Both the position numbers and the translations under genes were made by a program. A stretch of DNA of 64,000 nucleotides from RGIG5612 sp050944475 (lineage in GTDB: Bacteria; Bacillota; Clostridia; Lachnospirales; Lachnospiraceae), in contig JBMNRD010000001.1 in assembly GCA_050944475.1 (NCBI GenBank), forward strand, positions 372,001-436,000, given 5' to 3'. A model generated the notes under the pieces. That model had not been told where the DNA came from, did no database searches, and saw nothing but the letters and a program-made list of their open reading frames with translations. Shown one piece after another: positions 1-8,346 of the stretch (positions within the stretch are counted from its first letter, which is position 1; the number at the start of each line of letters is the position of its first letter).

Positions 1-2269
1 CCTTATCGCGCATGACTGAGGCTGAAATCACCCAGTCAGTCATTACTATTCCCTCAAATCCGTACTCTGCGCGAAGGATTCCCTCAGTTAGATTCCTGAG
101 TTCGGACGTATGGGTTCCGTTTAGCAGGTTGTAAGACGTCATAACTGCTGCCGGATTTGATTCTCTTATCGCTATTTCAAATCCTCTCATATAAATTTCA
201 CGCATCGCCCTTTCACTGACATGGCTGCAGTTAAAGTTGCGATTAAACTCCTGATTATTTGCGCAAAAATGCTTTATAGTCACTCCGCATCCCGGATGCG
301 ATTGTACTCCCTTTGTAACAGCCGCGGTCATTTTCCCGCTTATCAACGGGTCCTCGGAATAATACTCAAAATTTCTTCCGCATCTGATGTCCCTGTGTAT
401 GTTAAGGGCGGGAGCAAGCCACAGATGAATGCCGAACAACTCCATTTCCTCACCCACAATGTCCCCGCAGCTTTGGGCAAAAGACAAATTCCAGCTTTGG
501 GCAATGGCAGTACCTATCGGCATTGCGGTGGCATATTGCTCATATACTTTCTGTCCTTCCTTGATTTTGCCGCCCACTTTACCAATAAATTTCAGGGCAA
601 TCTTGGGAATGAATTCACTTATAGAATCGGGAAGGGATGCGCCAAGCCCATAGACACCGGTTTCATCCTTCACATATCTCTGACTGATTCTGACTCCGGC
701 CGGACCGTCTGCCATAACCAAAGACGGAATGCCTTTCTCCTTCAATCCTAAAAATGTCTCGCCGGCGGCTCCTGCAACCGAAAAACCTGCGTTTCCGATT
801 ACGCTGCCGATTGCTCCTCCTTTTTTATGAGCGCCCACGTTCATTTTTATAAGCTGTTCATCTGTCAGACTCTCAATCACAGGGTCGATTTCATAATCAG
901 GTTCATAGTTGATTTCTCGAGCGGCAAACATTTCCTGCCCGATTTCAAAAACTGTCAGATTTTCAAGGCTTCCCTTGACTTCGTATCTGTCACCGTCATC
1001 CGGTGTCCAGTCCCTAAATCCGGAATCTCCGAGAAGATTCTTCACTTGCAATACGGTAATGTCCTGCAAAGCCTTAATAATTGCAACCGGACTTGTATCA
1101 ACACTGCTTGTACCCAGTCTGACAATGTGATCCCCCTTTTCAATAACATACCTTTCGGTTTCCGTATCATAGGAAGCTATATCCGAAAGCTTAAAGGACA
1201 CAATGACTTCTTCGGATGCTCCCGGCGCGATTTCTCCGCTTTTGGCAAATCCGGCAAGGGCCTGATACGGCCGGTCTAATTTGCCTTCCGGCGAAGATAC
1301 GTACACCTGAAGCACTTCTTTACCGGGAAATGCACCTTTATTTCTAACGCAAGCGCTGACATGGAATATGTCTGCGCATTCTTCGCATTTCCGGACTTTC
1401 ACCTCTCCGATTTCAAATGATGTATATCCCTTGCCGAATCCGAACGGGAACATCGGCTTTTTCCCTACGCTGCTAAAATATCTGTATCCGACGTATATAC
1501 CCTCTTTGTAACAGGTATCATGCTTTCCGCCGAAATCGCCCACGGTGCAGTATTCTTCGACCGCTGCCCATGTGGTGGTCAGCTTACCCGACGGATAAGA
1601 TTTTCCGACAAGCAAGTCTGCCAGAATATGCCCTGTTTCAACGCCGAGCTGGGATATTATCAGAATATTTTCCACAGCTGAAACCGGAGTCAGGTCAACA
1701 ACTCCGCCAACGTTTAGTACCAGCAGGAATTTCTCGTATTTTTCGCTGCATTTTATAATATCTCTGATTTCAGTCTCAGTAAGCTTCACATCGCCTTCTA
1801 TGAATTTCCTGTCATTTCCTTCGCCGGAACTGCGGGCAAGCACATAGACCGCCGCTTTTGATACTCCTTCGTGTTCGATTGGAAGAACATATTCCGGCTC
1901 TTTCGGCATTTTGCCCATTACGGAAAATACGGCCAACTTGAATTTTTTTCTTGCCTCCGCTTTGACCTGTTTTACGAATTCTTTCCTGTTTTCGATACAA
2001 ATCCGGTCATATGCATCCAGCCACTTTTTTGTTGTAATCCGAAAGCCGTTATCTTCAAGTCCTTGTTCAATACTCACAAAAAATCTTGAATTAACCTCTC
2101 CGGACCCGGTGCCTCCCTTGATTGTCCGTCTCGCCCCGCTGCCAAACAACGCTATCTCGCATGCATCACTTAAAGGGAAATCTCCGTTGCTTTTCAAAAG
2201 AACGGCACACTCGCCGCCGTTTGCGCGAAGATAATTATTATGTCTGATTTCGTATTCGTTAAGGTTCAT
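1..2269 (-). CDS. Glycoside hydrolase family 3 (beta-glucosidase-like), permuted domains, 3' end outside window
   Basis: Hydrolyses beta-linked sugars, probably beta-glucosides or xylosides, by the retaining GH3 mechanism. The start at 2269 follows a clear AGGAGG. The N-terminal part carries the motif KGGTGSGEVN near residue 50, which belongs to the alpha/beta-sandwich domain that normally follows the TIM barrel. The TIM-barrel signatures come late: MADGPAGVR, a GRNFEYYSEDP segment, KHFCANNQE, and the nucleophile motif GIVMTDW, whose Asp is residue 745 at bases 35-37. The domain order is therefore sandwich, fibronectin-like region, then barrel. This permuted arrangement is known from rumen Butyrivibrio and Ruminococcus enzymes. 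No signal peptide is seen, so it is probably cytoplasmic. The remaining C-terminus lies beyond base 1. The exact substrate is not determinable. Confidence 0.9.
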   Translation of the reverse strand, partial: MNLNEYEIRHNNYLRANGGECAVLLKSNGDFPLSDACEIALFGSGARRTIKGGTGSGEVNSRFFVSIEQGLEDNGFRITTKKWLDAYDRICIENRKEFVKQVKAEARKKFKLAVFSVMGKMPKEPEYVLPIEHEGVSKAAVYVLARSSGEGNDRKFIEGDVKLTETEIRDIIKCSEKYEKFLLVLNVGGVVDLTPVSAVENILIISQLGVETGHILADLLVGKSYPSGKLTTTWAAVEEYCTVGDFGGKHDTCYKEGIYVGYRYFSSVGKKPMFPFGFGKGYTSFEIGEVKVRKCEECADIFHVSACVRNKGAFPGKEVLQVYVSSPEGKLDRPYQALAGFAKSGEIAPGASEEVIVSFKLSDIASYDTETERYVIEKGDHIVRLGTSSVDTSPVAIIKALQDITVLQVKNLLGDSGFRDWTPDDGDRYEVKGSLENLTVFEIGQEMFAAREINYEPDYEIDPVIESLTDEQLIKMNVGAHKKGGAIGSVIGNAGFSVAGAAGETFLGLKEKGIPSLVMADGPAGVRISQRYVKDETGVYGLGASLPDSISEFIPKIALKFIGKVGGKIKEGQKVYEQYATAMPIGTAIAQSWNLSFAQSCGDIVGEEMELFGIHLWLAPALNIHRDIRCGRNFEYYSEDPLISGKMTAAVTKGVQSHPGCGVTIKHFCANNQEFNRNFNCSHVSERAMREIYMRGFEIAIRESNPAAVMTSYNLLNGTHTSELRNLTEGILRAEYGFEGIVMTDWVISASVMRDK

Positions 2270-2369
2270 TCCGGTATCCTCCTGTTTTCGAGGTTTAGCT
2301 ATTGAAAGTATAGCATATAGCCGGCAAAAGCACAGCACGCAAAGGAAATTCCTTCCATTTTTATGGTCT

Positions 2370-2394
2370 AAAAAAAGCACGCCTTACGGCGTGC
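2370..2394 (-). terminator. Rho-independent terminator of the hyp-mbh operon
   Basis: A perfect 7-bp stem, GCACGCC/GGCGTGC with a 4-nt loop, is followed on the minus strand by seven T residues. It lies 24 bp past the last mbh gene and before the GH3 gene, so it closes the hydrogenase operon. Confidence 0.85.
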
Positions 2395-2418
2395 CTTTCC
2401 GTATATTCACATATAATA

Positions 2419-2970
2419 TTATTTGAAGCTGAGGGCTTTCTTGGGACATTTGTCAATACAAATCCCGCAATGTATGCACTTATCCTGATCAACTGTCCAG
2501 GTCTTTTCCGCCCTGTCAATCACGATAGCGTCCTGCGGACACTGCACGGCGCAGATGTTGCAAAAAATACAATCTTCGCTGCAGGTCAAAACTCCGCTCA
2601 TCAGCTTGATTCTGGTTCCGCGAACAATCAAATCCTCCGGGTCCGTGGCAACCATATGATAATCGCCGGTCAATTCAATTGCAGCGCTGCTGCAGAAGTC
2701 CTGACATGATGCGCAGAATGCGCAGGAAGTCAGGTCGAATTCCATTGTAATCTTCTGCCCGCCGGGAATGTCCTCAACTATCTGAGTAATTGCATTTGGG
2801 GCGCAAACCTTTATACACAGTCCGCAACCGGTGCACTTTTCCGGATCATAAAAAATACGTCCCCTATATCCGGGCTTAGCTTCCACTACCTTGACCTTAT
2901 TCGGATACTGAACCGTACTCGGTTTTGAAAAGAGGTTCTTTGTCGCTTCTCTTAAAAACGGAAATGTCAT
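2419..2970 (-). CDS. mbhN: Membrane-bound hydrogenase ferredoxin-like subunit (MbhN/EchF/NuoI type) with four [4Fe-4S] motifs
   Basis: Probable electron-entry subunit passing electrons from reduced ferredoxin to the small subunit. The family usually has two [4Fe-4S] binding motifs. This 183-residue protein shows four: C46-49-52-56, C83-86-89-93, C134-137-140-144 (with an extra C130) and C165-168-171-175. The first and last two are ordinary CxxCxxCxxxC(P) patterns; the second lacks the final Pro (CSS). The gene overlaps mbhJ by 4 bp (ATGA) and is the last gene before a terminator. The family and role are secure from context (small subunit, NuoH-like and large subunit in the same operon). The extra pair of clusters is what the sequence shows; its role as a longer wire or a second docking point is inference. 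Confidence 0.88.
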   Translation of the reverse strand: MTFPFLREATKNLFSKPSTVQYPNKVKVVEAKPGYRGRIFYDPEKCTGCGLCIKVCAPNAITQIVEDIPGGQKITMEFDLTSCAFCASCQDFCSSAAIELTGDYHMVATDPEDLIVRGTRIKLMSGVLTCSEDCIFCNICAVQCPQDAIVIDRAEKTWTVDQDKCIHCGICIDKCPKKALSFK

Positions 2971-3413
2971 TTCTTCATCGCCTCCCTCTTCTCTTTTAAT
3001 ATTGCCGCAGCCTTATACAGACCCTCTATAATAGCTTCAGGCTTTGGCGAGCAACCGGCAACGGATAAATCCACATGAACATATTTTTCCAACGGGCCTT
3101 CAACTGAATAACTGCCCTTAAATACGTTGCCCGACCGCGGGCAGGAGCCCAGTGAAACAACACATCTCGGTTCCGGAATCTGCTCTAATGTTCTGATAAG
3201 CCTTTCCTTTGACTGGCTGGTTACCGGGCCGCTTATTACAACAATATCTGCATGTCGCGGCGTTCCCGCCAGTTTGAAACCGAATCTTTCCGCGTCATAG
3301 CGCGGCGTCAGAACTGCCACCAGTTCAATATCGCAGCCGTTGCACGAGCCTGTGTTGATGTGGTAGATCCAAGGAGATCTGGCCATGCTTTTTGCAACGA
3401 TTTTTTTTAACAT
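2967..3413 (-). CDS. mbhJ: [NiFe]-hydrogenase small subunit, group 4 (MbhJ/EchC/NuoB-like)
   Basis: Carries the proximal [4Fe-4S] cluster that feeds electrons to the NiFe site of MbhL. At 148 residues it is the short, NuoB-like form without the Tat signal or extra clusters of uptake hydrogenases, as expected for a cytoplasm-facing complex. The four cluster ligands are visible: C24 and C27 in SCNGCDIE, C91 in GSCPRSGNVF and C120 in AGCSPKPEAI. It lies 12 bp after mbhM and overlaps mbhN by 4 bp, indicating co-translation. In archaeal operons mbhJ, K, L, M and N are contiguous, whereas here J sits apart from K and L. Confidence 0.93.
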   Translation of the reverse strand: MLKKIVAKSMARSPWIYHINTGSCNGCDIELVAVLTPRYDAERFGFKLAGTPRHADIVVISGPVTSQSKERLIRTLEQIPEPRCVVSLGSCPRSGNVFKGSYSVEGPLEKYVHVDLSVAGCSPKPEAIIEGLYKAAAILKEKREAMKK

Positions 3414-3425
3414 TTTCCTTCCTCC

Positions 3426-4382
3426 TTATAATCCAATCCAAACAAGTATCAGGCTGACAAGCGCCAGACCGGCTACTATGGTCCAGTAGAATTTGAACAG
3501 ATGCTCAATTTTCAATCTGGCCGTAACTGCGTGTATCAGTGTCATGCAAATGACGGTAACCAAAATGCAAATTGCGACAAGGATTACAACATTCACCGCC
3601 ACGATTCCCGTATCAATTCCGCCAAAAAACAGAAATGTAAACAGGGAAGAGGTAATGAACATTTTAATTGCGCCGTTCAGCTTGAACATTGCAAGCAGTG
3701 GACCACCGTACTCAATCAACGGGCCTTCGCAAATCTCCGTCTCTGCTTCCGCCGCGTCAAACGGCTGTGTTCCTACTTGTGCGGGAATCACAAGAAGCAT
3801 TGCAAGCGCCGCGGGAATCAACGCCCAATGGAATGCGCCGCATCCGTTTTTTAACTGCCAGGAAGCAATTTCCCGCATCGAGAAACTTATGCCGCTGCCG
3901 CCGGCCTTCTTTGCAACAGCAAGAAGAATTATAATCAGCGGGAGCTCATATGCCATCATTGTAACCATCTCGCGTGAAATACCGATTCCTGAAAACGGTG
4001 ATCCGGAAGCCGCTCCGCCAATAATCAGACAAACCGCGGGAATTGTGAGCAGGTACAGAATGATAATTAAATCCGCGCTTGTCGAGAAAGCCGAAAAACC
4101 CGAAATCGGAATAAACAATGCGACTGCGATAAGTGCTGCAAATCCGAGAACAGGCGCTGCAATGTAAACAGTTCTGTTTGCCGCCTGCGGAATGATTGTT
4201 TCCTTACCCATAAGTTTCAGAAAATCATAAAAAGGCTGAATAATCGGAGGCCCGACTCTTCTTTGCATGCGGGCAAGAATTTTCCTGTCTATACCGGCGA
4301 GTAAAAGACCGATAACGGCCGCGAACAAAAGTCCGGGGAATATCAGAATATGAAACAAACTGATTAAGATATCAATTAACAC
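3426..4382 (-). CDS. mbhM: Membrane anchor subunit of group 4 hydrogenase (MbhM/NuoH-like)
   Basis: Integral membrane subunit linking the peripheral hydrogenase arm to the ion-pumping arm. The 318-residue protein is hydrophobic throughout, with about eight membrane segments expected for the NuoH/EchB family. The family signature is clear near residues 36-62: ARMQRRVGPPIIQPFYDFLK followed by MGKE. A second conserved acidic loop reads EAETEICEGPLIEYGG. These acidic loops line the quinone-like cavity and the start of the ion path in related complexes. A ribosome binding site (AGGAGG) precedes the start. It is separated from mbhH by 14 bp and from mbhJ by 12 bp. Gas production or ion translocation cannot be read from the sequence. 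Confidence 0.93.
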   Translation of the reverse strand: MLIDILISLFHILIFPGLLFAAVIGLLLAGIDRKILARMQRRVGPPIIQPFYDFLKLMGKETIIPQAANRTVYIAAPVLGFAALIAVALFIPISGFSAFSTSADLIIILYLLTIPAVCLIIGGAASGSPFSGIGISREMVTMMAYELPLIIILLAVAKKAGGSGISFSMREIASWQLKNGCGAFHWALIPAALAMLLVIPAQVGTQPFDAAEAETEICEGPLIEYGGPLLAMFKLNGAIKMFITSSLFTFLFFGGIDTGIVAVNVVILVAICILVTVICMTLIHAVTARLKIEHLFKFYWTIVAGLALVSLILVWIGL

Positions 4383-4396
4383 TTTTACTCACCTCC

Positions 4397-6322
4397 TTAA
4401 ACTAATATTAAAATAATAAACATGAAAATCAGCACCAATGCTGCGGCTGCAACCACCCACAGAGCATAATCGTTAACTACACCCGAGTGCTGATTTCCCA
4501 TAAACTTAAAGTATCCGCCCCAGTTCTTTCTGAAGCCCCAAAAAAGGTCCGAACCGCCCACATGAGAGTGACTGTATTTTTCTCCTCCGAAAAAAGTCGC
4601 CCTCTTGCCGTCAACCATTTCAGTGCCGGAACCTGCTTCATTTCCCCTGCCGAGGCCTGTAATACCTACGATGAAGACAGAGGCAAATATTATTACAAAC
4701 AACACCAGCCAAACAATCGGGTTCCACGGGTTAAAGTCGATTGAGTAAACAGCCGTTTTGCCAACGCCTGCTGCCTGCGCATAACCTTCGCCCATCATGG
4801 CATCGATATAGCCTCTTACATTCAGCGCGCCGCCGATTGCCGGTGTTAACAGATATTTATTAACAACATTGTAGAATACGCCCGTAAACACGCACAGTGC
4901 GGCCATAATCCACATCGGAATACGCATTGACAAAGGGGCTTCCTTTGCCGTTTTGCAAGGTTCTGTCATCTGTCCGAAGAATACGGACTGGGTAACCTTA
5001 ATGAAGGATGCCAGAGTCATAACCGAAACCACAACCGCAACAATCGTAACAATTACGAACAGGAAGTTGCCTGTTTCCGCGCCTTTTGTATAAGCTGCCT
5101 GGTAAATCTGCCATTTTGATGAAAAACCGTTGAACGGCGGCAATCCCGAAATGGAGAATGCGCCAATCAGGAAGCAGGCAGTGGTCTTCGGCATTTTCCT
5201 GCTAAGGCCTCCGAGCTTATCTAAATTGACTGTGCCGCAAGCGGTAAATACCGCTCCTGCACAAAGGAATAAAAGTCCCTTGAACAGTGTGTGGTTCATT
5301 GCGTGGAACAAGGCGCCATTAAGCCCCATTGCGGTTCCAAGTCCGGCCGCTGTGATAACGTAGCCGATCTGGGAAATGCTGTGAAAGGCCAGAAGACGCT
5401 TGAAGTCATGCTGAGCAAGGGCCATAGTAACCCCGATAAACATTGTTACCGAACCGAACACTACTAACATAATCTGGATTGCACTGTTGTCCATTGCGCG
5501 GAAAATCACAAACATCAGCCTGATAATTCCGTAAACGCCGGCCTTGTTTCCCATGCCGGATAATACCATGGATACCGACGCGGGCGCGGTTGTATAAGCG
5601 TCTGCCGCCGGTGTGTGGAACGGAACTATATAAGCCTTGACAGCAAGCCCGGCGAACAGCATAGCAAAAGCAAATACAGTGGTCGGGGTTGTTGTTGTGT
5701 TGAGGATCGATGACAGCTGCGCCATATTAAGAGTGTGGCACTGTCTGTACAGCATCGCAATCCCAAGAAGTATAAAGCCCGAACCGATTGAGCAAATTAC
5801 AAGGTATTTGAAAGCCGCTTCCAGTGCTCCGTCAAGACCGTTTCTGAAAGCTGTAAGGCCTACTGTGGCAAATGTCATAATTTCGATCATTACGAACATA
5901 TTGAATATGTCGCCTGTCATTACCATACCAAGCACTCCGCCCGAAAGAAGCAGAAACAAGGTATAATAGTTTCCAAGGTTTTTCTCTTTGCCGACATATT
6001 TGAATGAGTAAATTGTCGAAATCAGCATCGTGAATACAACAAGCAGGGAGAAGAAATAATTCAAACTGTCAAGCTCGTATCCGATGCCGATTGCATATCC
6101 GCTGACCGGCTCCCGGTTACCCATCCAATAAGCAACGATGTGTCCGTCAATCATTATCGGCTTGAAAAGCATGACTACTGAAAGAAAGGCAAAGCTTACA
6201 AAAGTCAGAGCGATAATGTTGCGGACTGTTTTGTTTTTTGAACCGAATATCTGCACCAAAAATGATCCGAGGAAGCAGCCCATTACGGCGAGTACCGGCA
6301 AATGTTCATGCGCTGATATCAT
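4397..6322 (-). CDS. mbhH: Antiporter-like proton/Na+ channel subunit (MbhH/MrpD/NuoL-like) with C-terminal two-helix extension
   Basis: Large ion-translocating subunit of the membrane arm. Its first ~490 residues match the proton-conducting antiporter family (MrpD, NuoL/M/N), for example the SVMLSGMGNKAGVYGIIRL and AFHSISQIGYV segments. At 641 residues it is far longer than a bare MbhH (about 500). The extra ~130 residues contain a helix PIVWLVLFVIIFASVFIVG, a Gly-rich polar stretch with SHSHVGGSDLFWG, then VVNDYALWV and a final membrane helix. No separate mbhI gene exists in the operon, so I infer an H-I fusion restoring the NuoL-like C-terminus. It overlaps mbhG by 4 bp. Confidence 0.9.
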   Translation of the reverse strand: MISAHEHLPVLAVMGCFLGSFLVQIFGSKNKTVRNIIALTFVSFAFLSVVMLFKPIMIDGHIVAYWMGNREPVSGYAIGIGYELDSLNYFFSLLVVFTMLISTIYSFKYVGKEKNLGNYYTLFLLLSGGVLGMVMTGDIFNMFVMIEIMTFATVGLTAFRNGLDGALEAAFKYLVICSIGSGFILLGIAMLYRQCHTLNMAQLSSILNTTTTPTTVFAFAMLFAGLAVKAYIVPFHTPAADAYTTAPASVSMVLSGMGNKAGVYGIIRLMFVIFRAMDNSAIQIMLVVFGSVTMFIGVTMALAQHDFKRLLAFHSISQIGYVITAAGLGTAMGLNGALFHAMNHTLFKGLLFLCAGAVFTACGTVNLDKLGGLSRKMPKTTACFLIGAFSISGLPPFNGFSSKWQIYQAAYTKGAETGNFLFVIVTIVAVVVSVMTLASFIKVTQSVFFGQMTEPCKTAKEAPLSMRIPMWIMAALCVFTGVFYNVVNKYLLTPAIGGALNVRGYIDAMMGEGYAQAAGVGKTAVYSIDFNPWNPIVWLVLFVIIFASVFIVGITGLGRGNEAGSGTEMVDGKRATFFGGEKYSHSHVGGSDLFWGFRKNWGGYFKFMGNQHSGVVNDYALWVVAAAALVLIFMFIILILV

Positions 6323-6666
6323 CCGTGCAACCTCCTTACCTCGTCTGCATTTATGGTGTTATATTTACGGTAGATCATTATTACAAGAGCAAGCGACATG
6401 GCCTGAACGCAAGCTCCGATAACAATGCTTGTAAGCGTCAGGGCCTGTGGGACCGGGTCCACGAAATATGCTCCGCTTGTAATCTCATGAAGTGAAAATA
6501 CCGGTGTGGTTCCGCCTGCATTGAAGCCGAAGCTTATAAGCAGCAGGTTGACACCATAATCGATAACGCCCATTCCAATGACGATCTTTATCAGATTCTT
6601 TTTTGTCAAGATTGCGTAAAGGCCCAGCACAATCAGAAATGCGGAGGCAATATAATTAACCAGCAT
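6319..6666 (-). CDS. mbhG: MrpC/NuoK-like membrane subunit (MbhG)
   Basis: Small subunit of the Na+/H+-antiporter-like arm, related to MrpC and NuoK. The 115-residue protein has three hydrophobic segments (about residues 4-20, 30-48 and 78-98), the expected topology. The conserved acidic residues of NuoK are not obvious, as in MrpC. Its start shares a base with the stop of mbhF (TAATG) and its stop overlaps mbhH by 4 bp. This tight packing indicates coupled translation within the Mrp module. Confidence 0.92.
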   Translation of the reverse strand: MLVNYIASAFLIVLGLYAILTKKNLIKIVIGMGVIDYGVNLLLISFGFNAGGTTPVFSLHEITSGAYFVDPVPQALTLTSIVIGACVQAMSLALVIMIYRKYNTINADEVRRLHG

Positions 6667-7133
6667 TATTCAACCTCCTCATCCGAATCCGGTGCAAGAA
6701 GCCCCAGCATTAATAACAACAGGAAACCTACGCCGGTCATAACCTTATAGCCGACCGAATAACTCATGAAAGTAATTGTTCCGGCGGAAATCAAATCCCC
6801 CGCCTTGCCTACGTTGTAAAAAACATTTGTGCAGAAGTTTGCAGTAAACGCGATTCCCACTACTCCGAGAGCAACGTATAAAACCGCGCCTACGGACTCA
6901 TTTACTCGCAATACTTCCAAACTGAGCGCCCGGGAGGTTTCGTTGTATCCATATCCGAGGTACAGCAAAATACACGCGGACGCTGTAATAACACCGCCCT
7001 GGAATCCGCCGCCTGAGCTGACTGAGCCGAAAAGGATGATAAACAAACCAAATACCAGTGCAAAGGGGAGAATAGCATCCGAACCGCATTTTACGATGAC
7101 ATTCTTTTCTTTAATTCCGTCTTTAAATTTCAT
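6666..7133 (-). CDS. mbhF: MrpB-domain membrane subunit (MbhF)
   Basis: Membrane subunit matching the MrpB family of Na+/H+ antiporters, here part of the hydrogenase ion-pumping arm. The family hallmark GGGFQGGVITASACIL lies at about residues 41-56, with the preceding segment LPFALVFGLFIILFGSVSS. Four hydrophobic segments are visible in 155 residues. The C-terminus is acidic (PDSDEEVE). It overlaps mbhE by 4 bp (ATGA) and mbhG by 1 bp (TAATG). Confidence 0.93.
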   Translation of the reverse strand: MKFKDGIKEKNVIVKCGSDAILPFALVFGLFIILFGSVSSGGGFQGGVITASACILLYLGYGYNETSRALSLEVLRVNESVGAVLYVALGVVGIAFTANFCTNVFYNVGKAGDLISAGTITFMSYSVGYKVMTGVGFLLLLMLGLLAPDSDEEVE

Positions 7134-7495
7134 TTCTTATCCCCCTCCTTTTTCTTGGATTTTTTATTTCCGGCAAGTATTACGAAAGAACCTGCAATTG
7201 CCGTCAACAGGATAAACGACTCACCGAGTGTATCGAATCCTCTGAAGTCAAAAACGACTGAAGCGATACTATTATATGAATTTGTCTTTTCAAGGTTTTG
7301 CTTAACGATAATATCAGCAATTCCGTCAGGGTCGGATACGTCATAATTTGACGGCTCCTTCAGAAGTGCTGCTGCGTCCGTGTCGCTTCCGTCATAGGTG
7401 ATCGGCACGTTTTTATTTGTATAAATCATCACCAGCACACCGATTATCAGAATAAGGGCAAGGGAAGTGATTCCGATTATTTTCTTTGCTTTCAT
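7130..7495 (-). CDS. mbhE: MbhE-like membrane subunit (Mrp module)
   Basis: Two-helix membrane subunit of the Mrp-like module, corresponding to archaeal MbhE and to the region of MrpA just after the DUF4040 part. One hydrophobic segment lies at residues 7-25 and one near 92-108, separated by a polar stretch. Before the second helix comes DFRGFDTLGESFILLTAIAG, the recognisable family signature. The C-terminus is basic (KKSKKKEGDKK). It overlaps mbhD and mbhF by 4 bp on either side, so its place in the complex is secure although the individual function is not known. Confidence 0.88.
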   Translation of the reverse strand: MKAKKIIGITSLALILIIGVLVMIYTNKNVPITYDGSDTDAAALLKEPSNYDVSDPDGIADIIVKQNLEKTNSYNSIASVVFDFRGFDTLGESFILLTAIAGSFVILAGNKKSKKKEGDKK

Positions 7496-7752
7496 TGCTC
7501 TTCACTCTCCTTCTTCGTGGTTTTTTTAATGGCAATTACAAACAGCACTGTTGATAAAACGGCTCCGACTGCCGCCTCGGAAAGAGCCACGTCGGGGGCG
7601 TGAAGCAAGATAAATTCCAATGTCATAAACGCTCCGGTTACTCCAAGCGCAATTACAGCTGACAACATCTTATCGCACACAACCGCCAGAACAGCCGAAA
7701 CAACGATTCCCAAAATAACTAACGTATTAAGAGAAAATAAAGAATCAATCAT
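7492..7752 (-). CDS. mbhD: MbhD-like membrane subunit (DUF4040)
   Basis: Short three-helix subunit (86 residues) matching the DUF4040 domain found in MrpA and MbhD. The conserved portion reads LLHAPDVALSEAAVGAVLST, whose Pro and Glu lie in a membrane helix of the ion path in related complexes. I start it at the ATG at 7752, which follows GGGGAGG and gives the normal N-terminus MIDSLFSLNT; a longer reading from 7779 would run further into mbhC. It overlaps the end of mbhC by 8 bp and mbhE by 4 bp. Confidence 0.88.
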   Translation of the reverse strand: MIDSLFSLNTLVILGIVVSAVLAVVCDKMLSAVIALGVTGAFMTLEFILLHAPDVALSEAAVGAVLSTVLFVIAIKKTTKKESEEQ

Positions 7753-8086
7753 TTTCCATATCCTCCCCATACATATCACACTTATTATTCCCGGTCATTT
7801 TTACGCCGTGGCGATATGCGCCCTTGGCGATTGCATGGCCGGAAATCGGTGATGTAATAATATAAAACAGCCCCAGCACCGCCAGCTTGATAATCATCTC
7901 CGTGTTTTTAAGATACACCGCGCAATAAATGATTGCTCCGATTATCACAAGAATCACAACCAGAGTACTGATAATGGTACTTGCCTGCATTCTGCAGAAC
8001 GCGTCCGGCATGCGTATAAGCCCCAGGACGCCCGCGATTGCGAATAAAATGCCGAGAATAATCAGCACATCAATTACATAATTCAT
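7745..8086 (-). CDS. mbhC: MrpG-like membrane subunit (MbhC)
   Basis: Small subunit matching the MrpG/PhaG family of multisubunit Na+/H+ antiporters. Its 113 residues hold three membrane segments and the family motif GVLGLIRMPDAFCRMQAST near residues 19-37, followed by YIITSPISGHAIAKGAY. Stop and start of mbhB and mbhC overlap as TAATG. It belongs to the Na+/H+ exchange portion that would couple proton-fed H2 evolution to sodium export; the coupling ion is inference from the archaeal enzyme. Confidence 0.92.
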   Translation of the reverse strand: MNYVIDVLIILGILFAIAGVLGLIRMPDAFCRMQASTIISTLVVILVIIGAIIYCAVYLKNTEMIIKLAVLGLFYIITSPISGHAIAKGAYRHGVKMTGNNKCDMYGEDMEND

Positions 8087-8346
8087 TATAGCCTTCCCTC
8101 CAGATACTTTCCGACAATCACGGTGCCCATAAAGCCCAGAATGGCGGTAACAAGGGCGATGTCTAAAAAGATTCCCCTTCCCGTATACAGGGCAAACAGT
8201 ATCAGCGCCATATCCGTGAGCACGTCCATGCTGTCTGCGACAACTGCCCGATCCGCGGCGGACGGTCCCTTAATCAATCTATAACTCAATGTTAAGGCGA
8301 GGACAGCGAAACAAACGGCGAACCATACAAAAACTTCGGTATTCAT
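8086..8346 (-). CDS. mbhB: MrpF-like membrane subunit (MbhB)
   Basis: Three-helix subunit of 86 residues matching MrpF/PhaF. The conserved segment YRLIKGPSAADRAVVADSMD is visible near residues 20-39. I choose the ATG at 8346, which follows AAGGAGG and shares a base with the stop of mbhA (TAATG). A start 24 bp earlier is possible but would break this arrangement. Its stop overlaps mbhC by 1 bp. Confidence 0.9.
   Translation of the reverse strand: MNTEVFVWFAVCFAVLALTLSYRLIKGPSAADRAVVADSMDVLTDMALILFALYTGRGIFLDIALVTAILGFMGTVIVGKYLEGRL

Noticed and set aside
2270..2369. A promoter for the GH3 gene
   Set aside because: Only weak boxes such as TTGCGT and TATATG were seen, none convincing.
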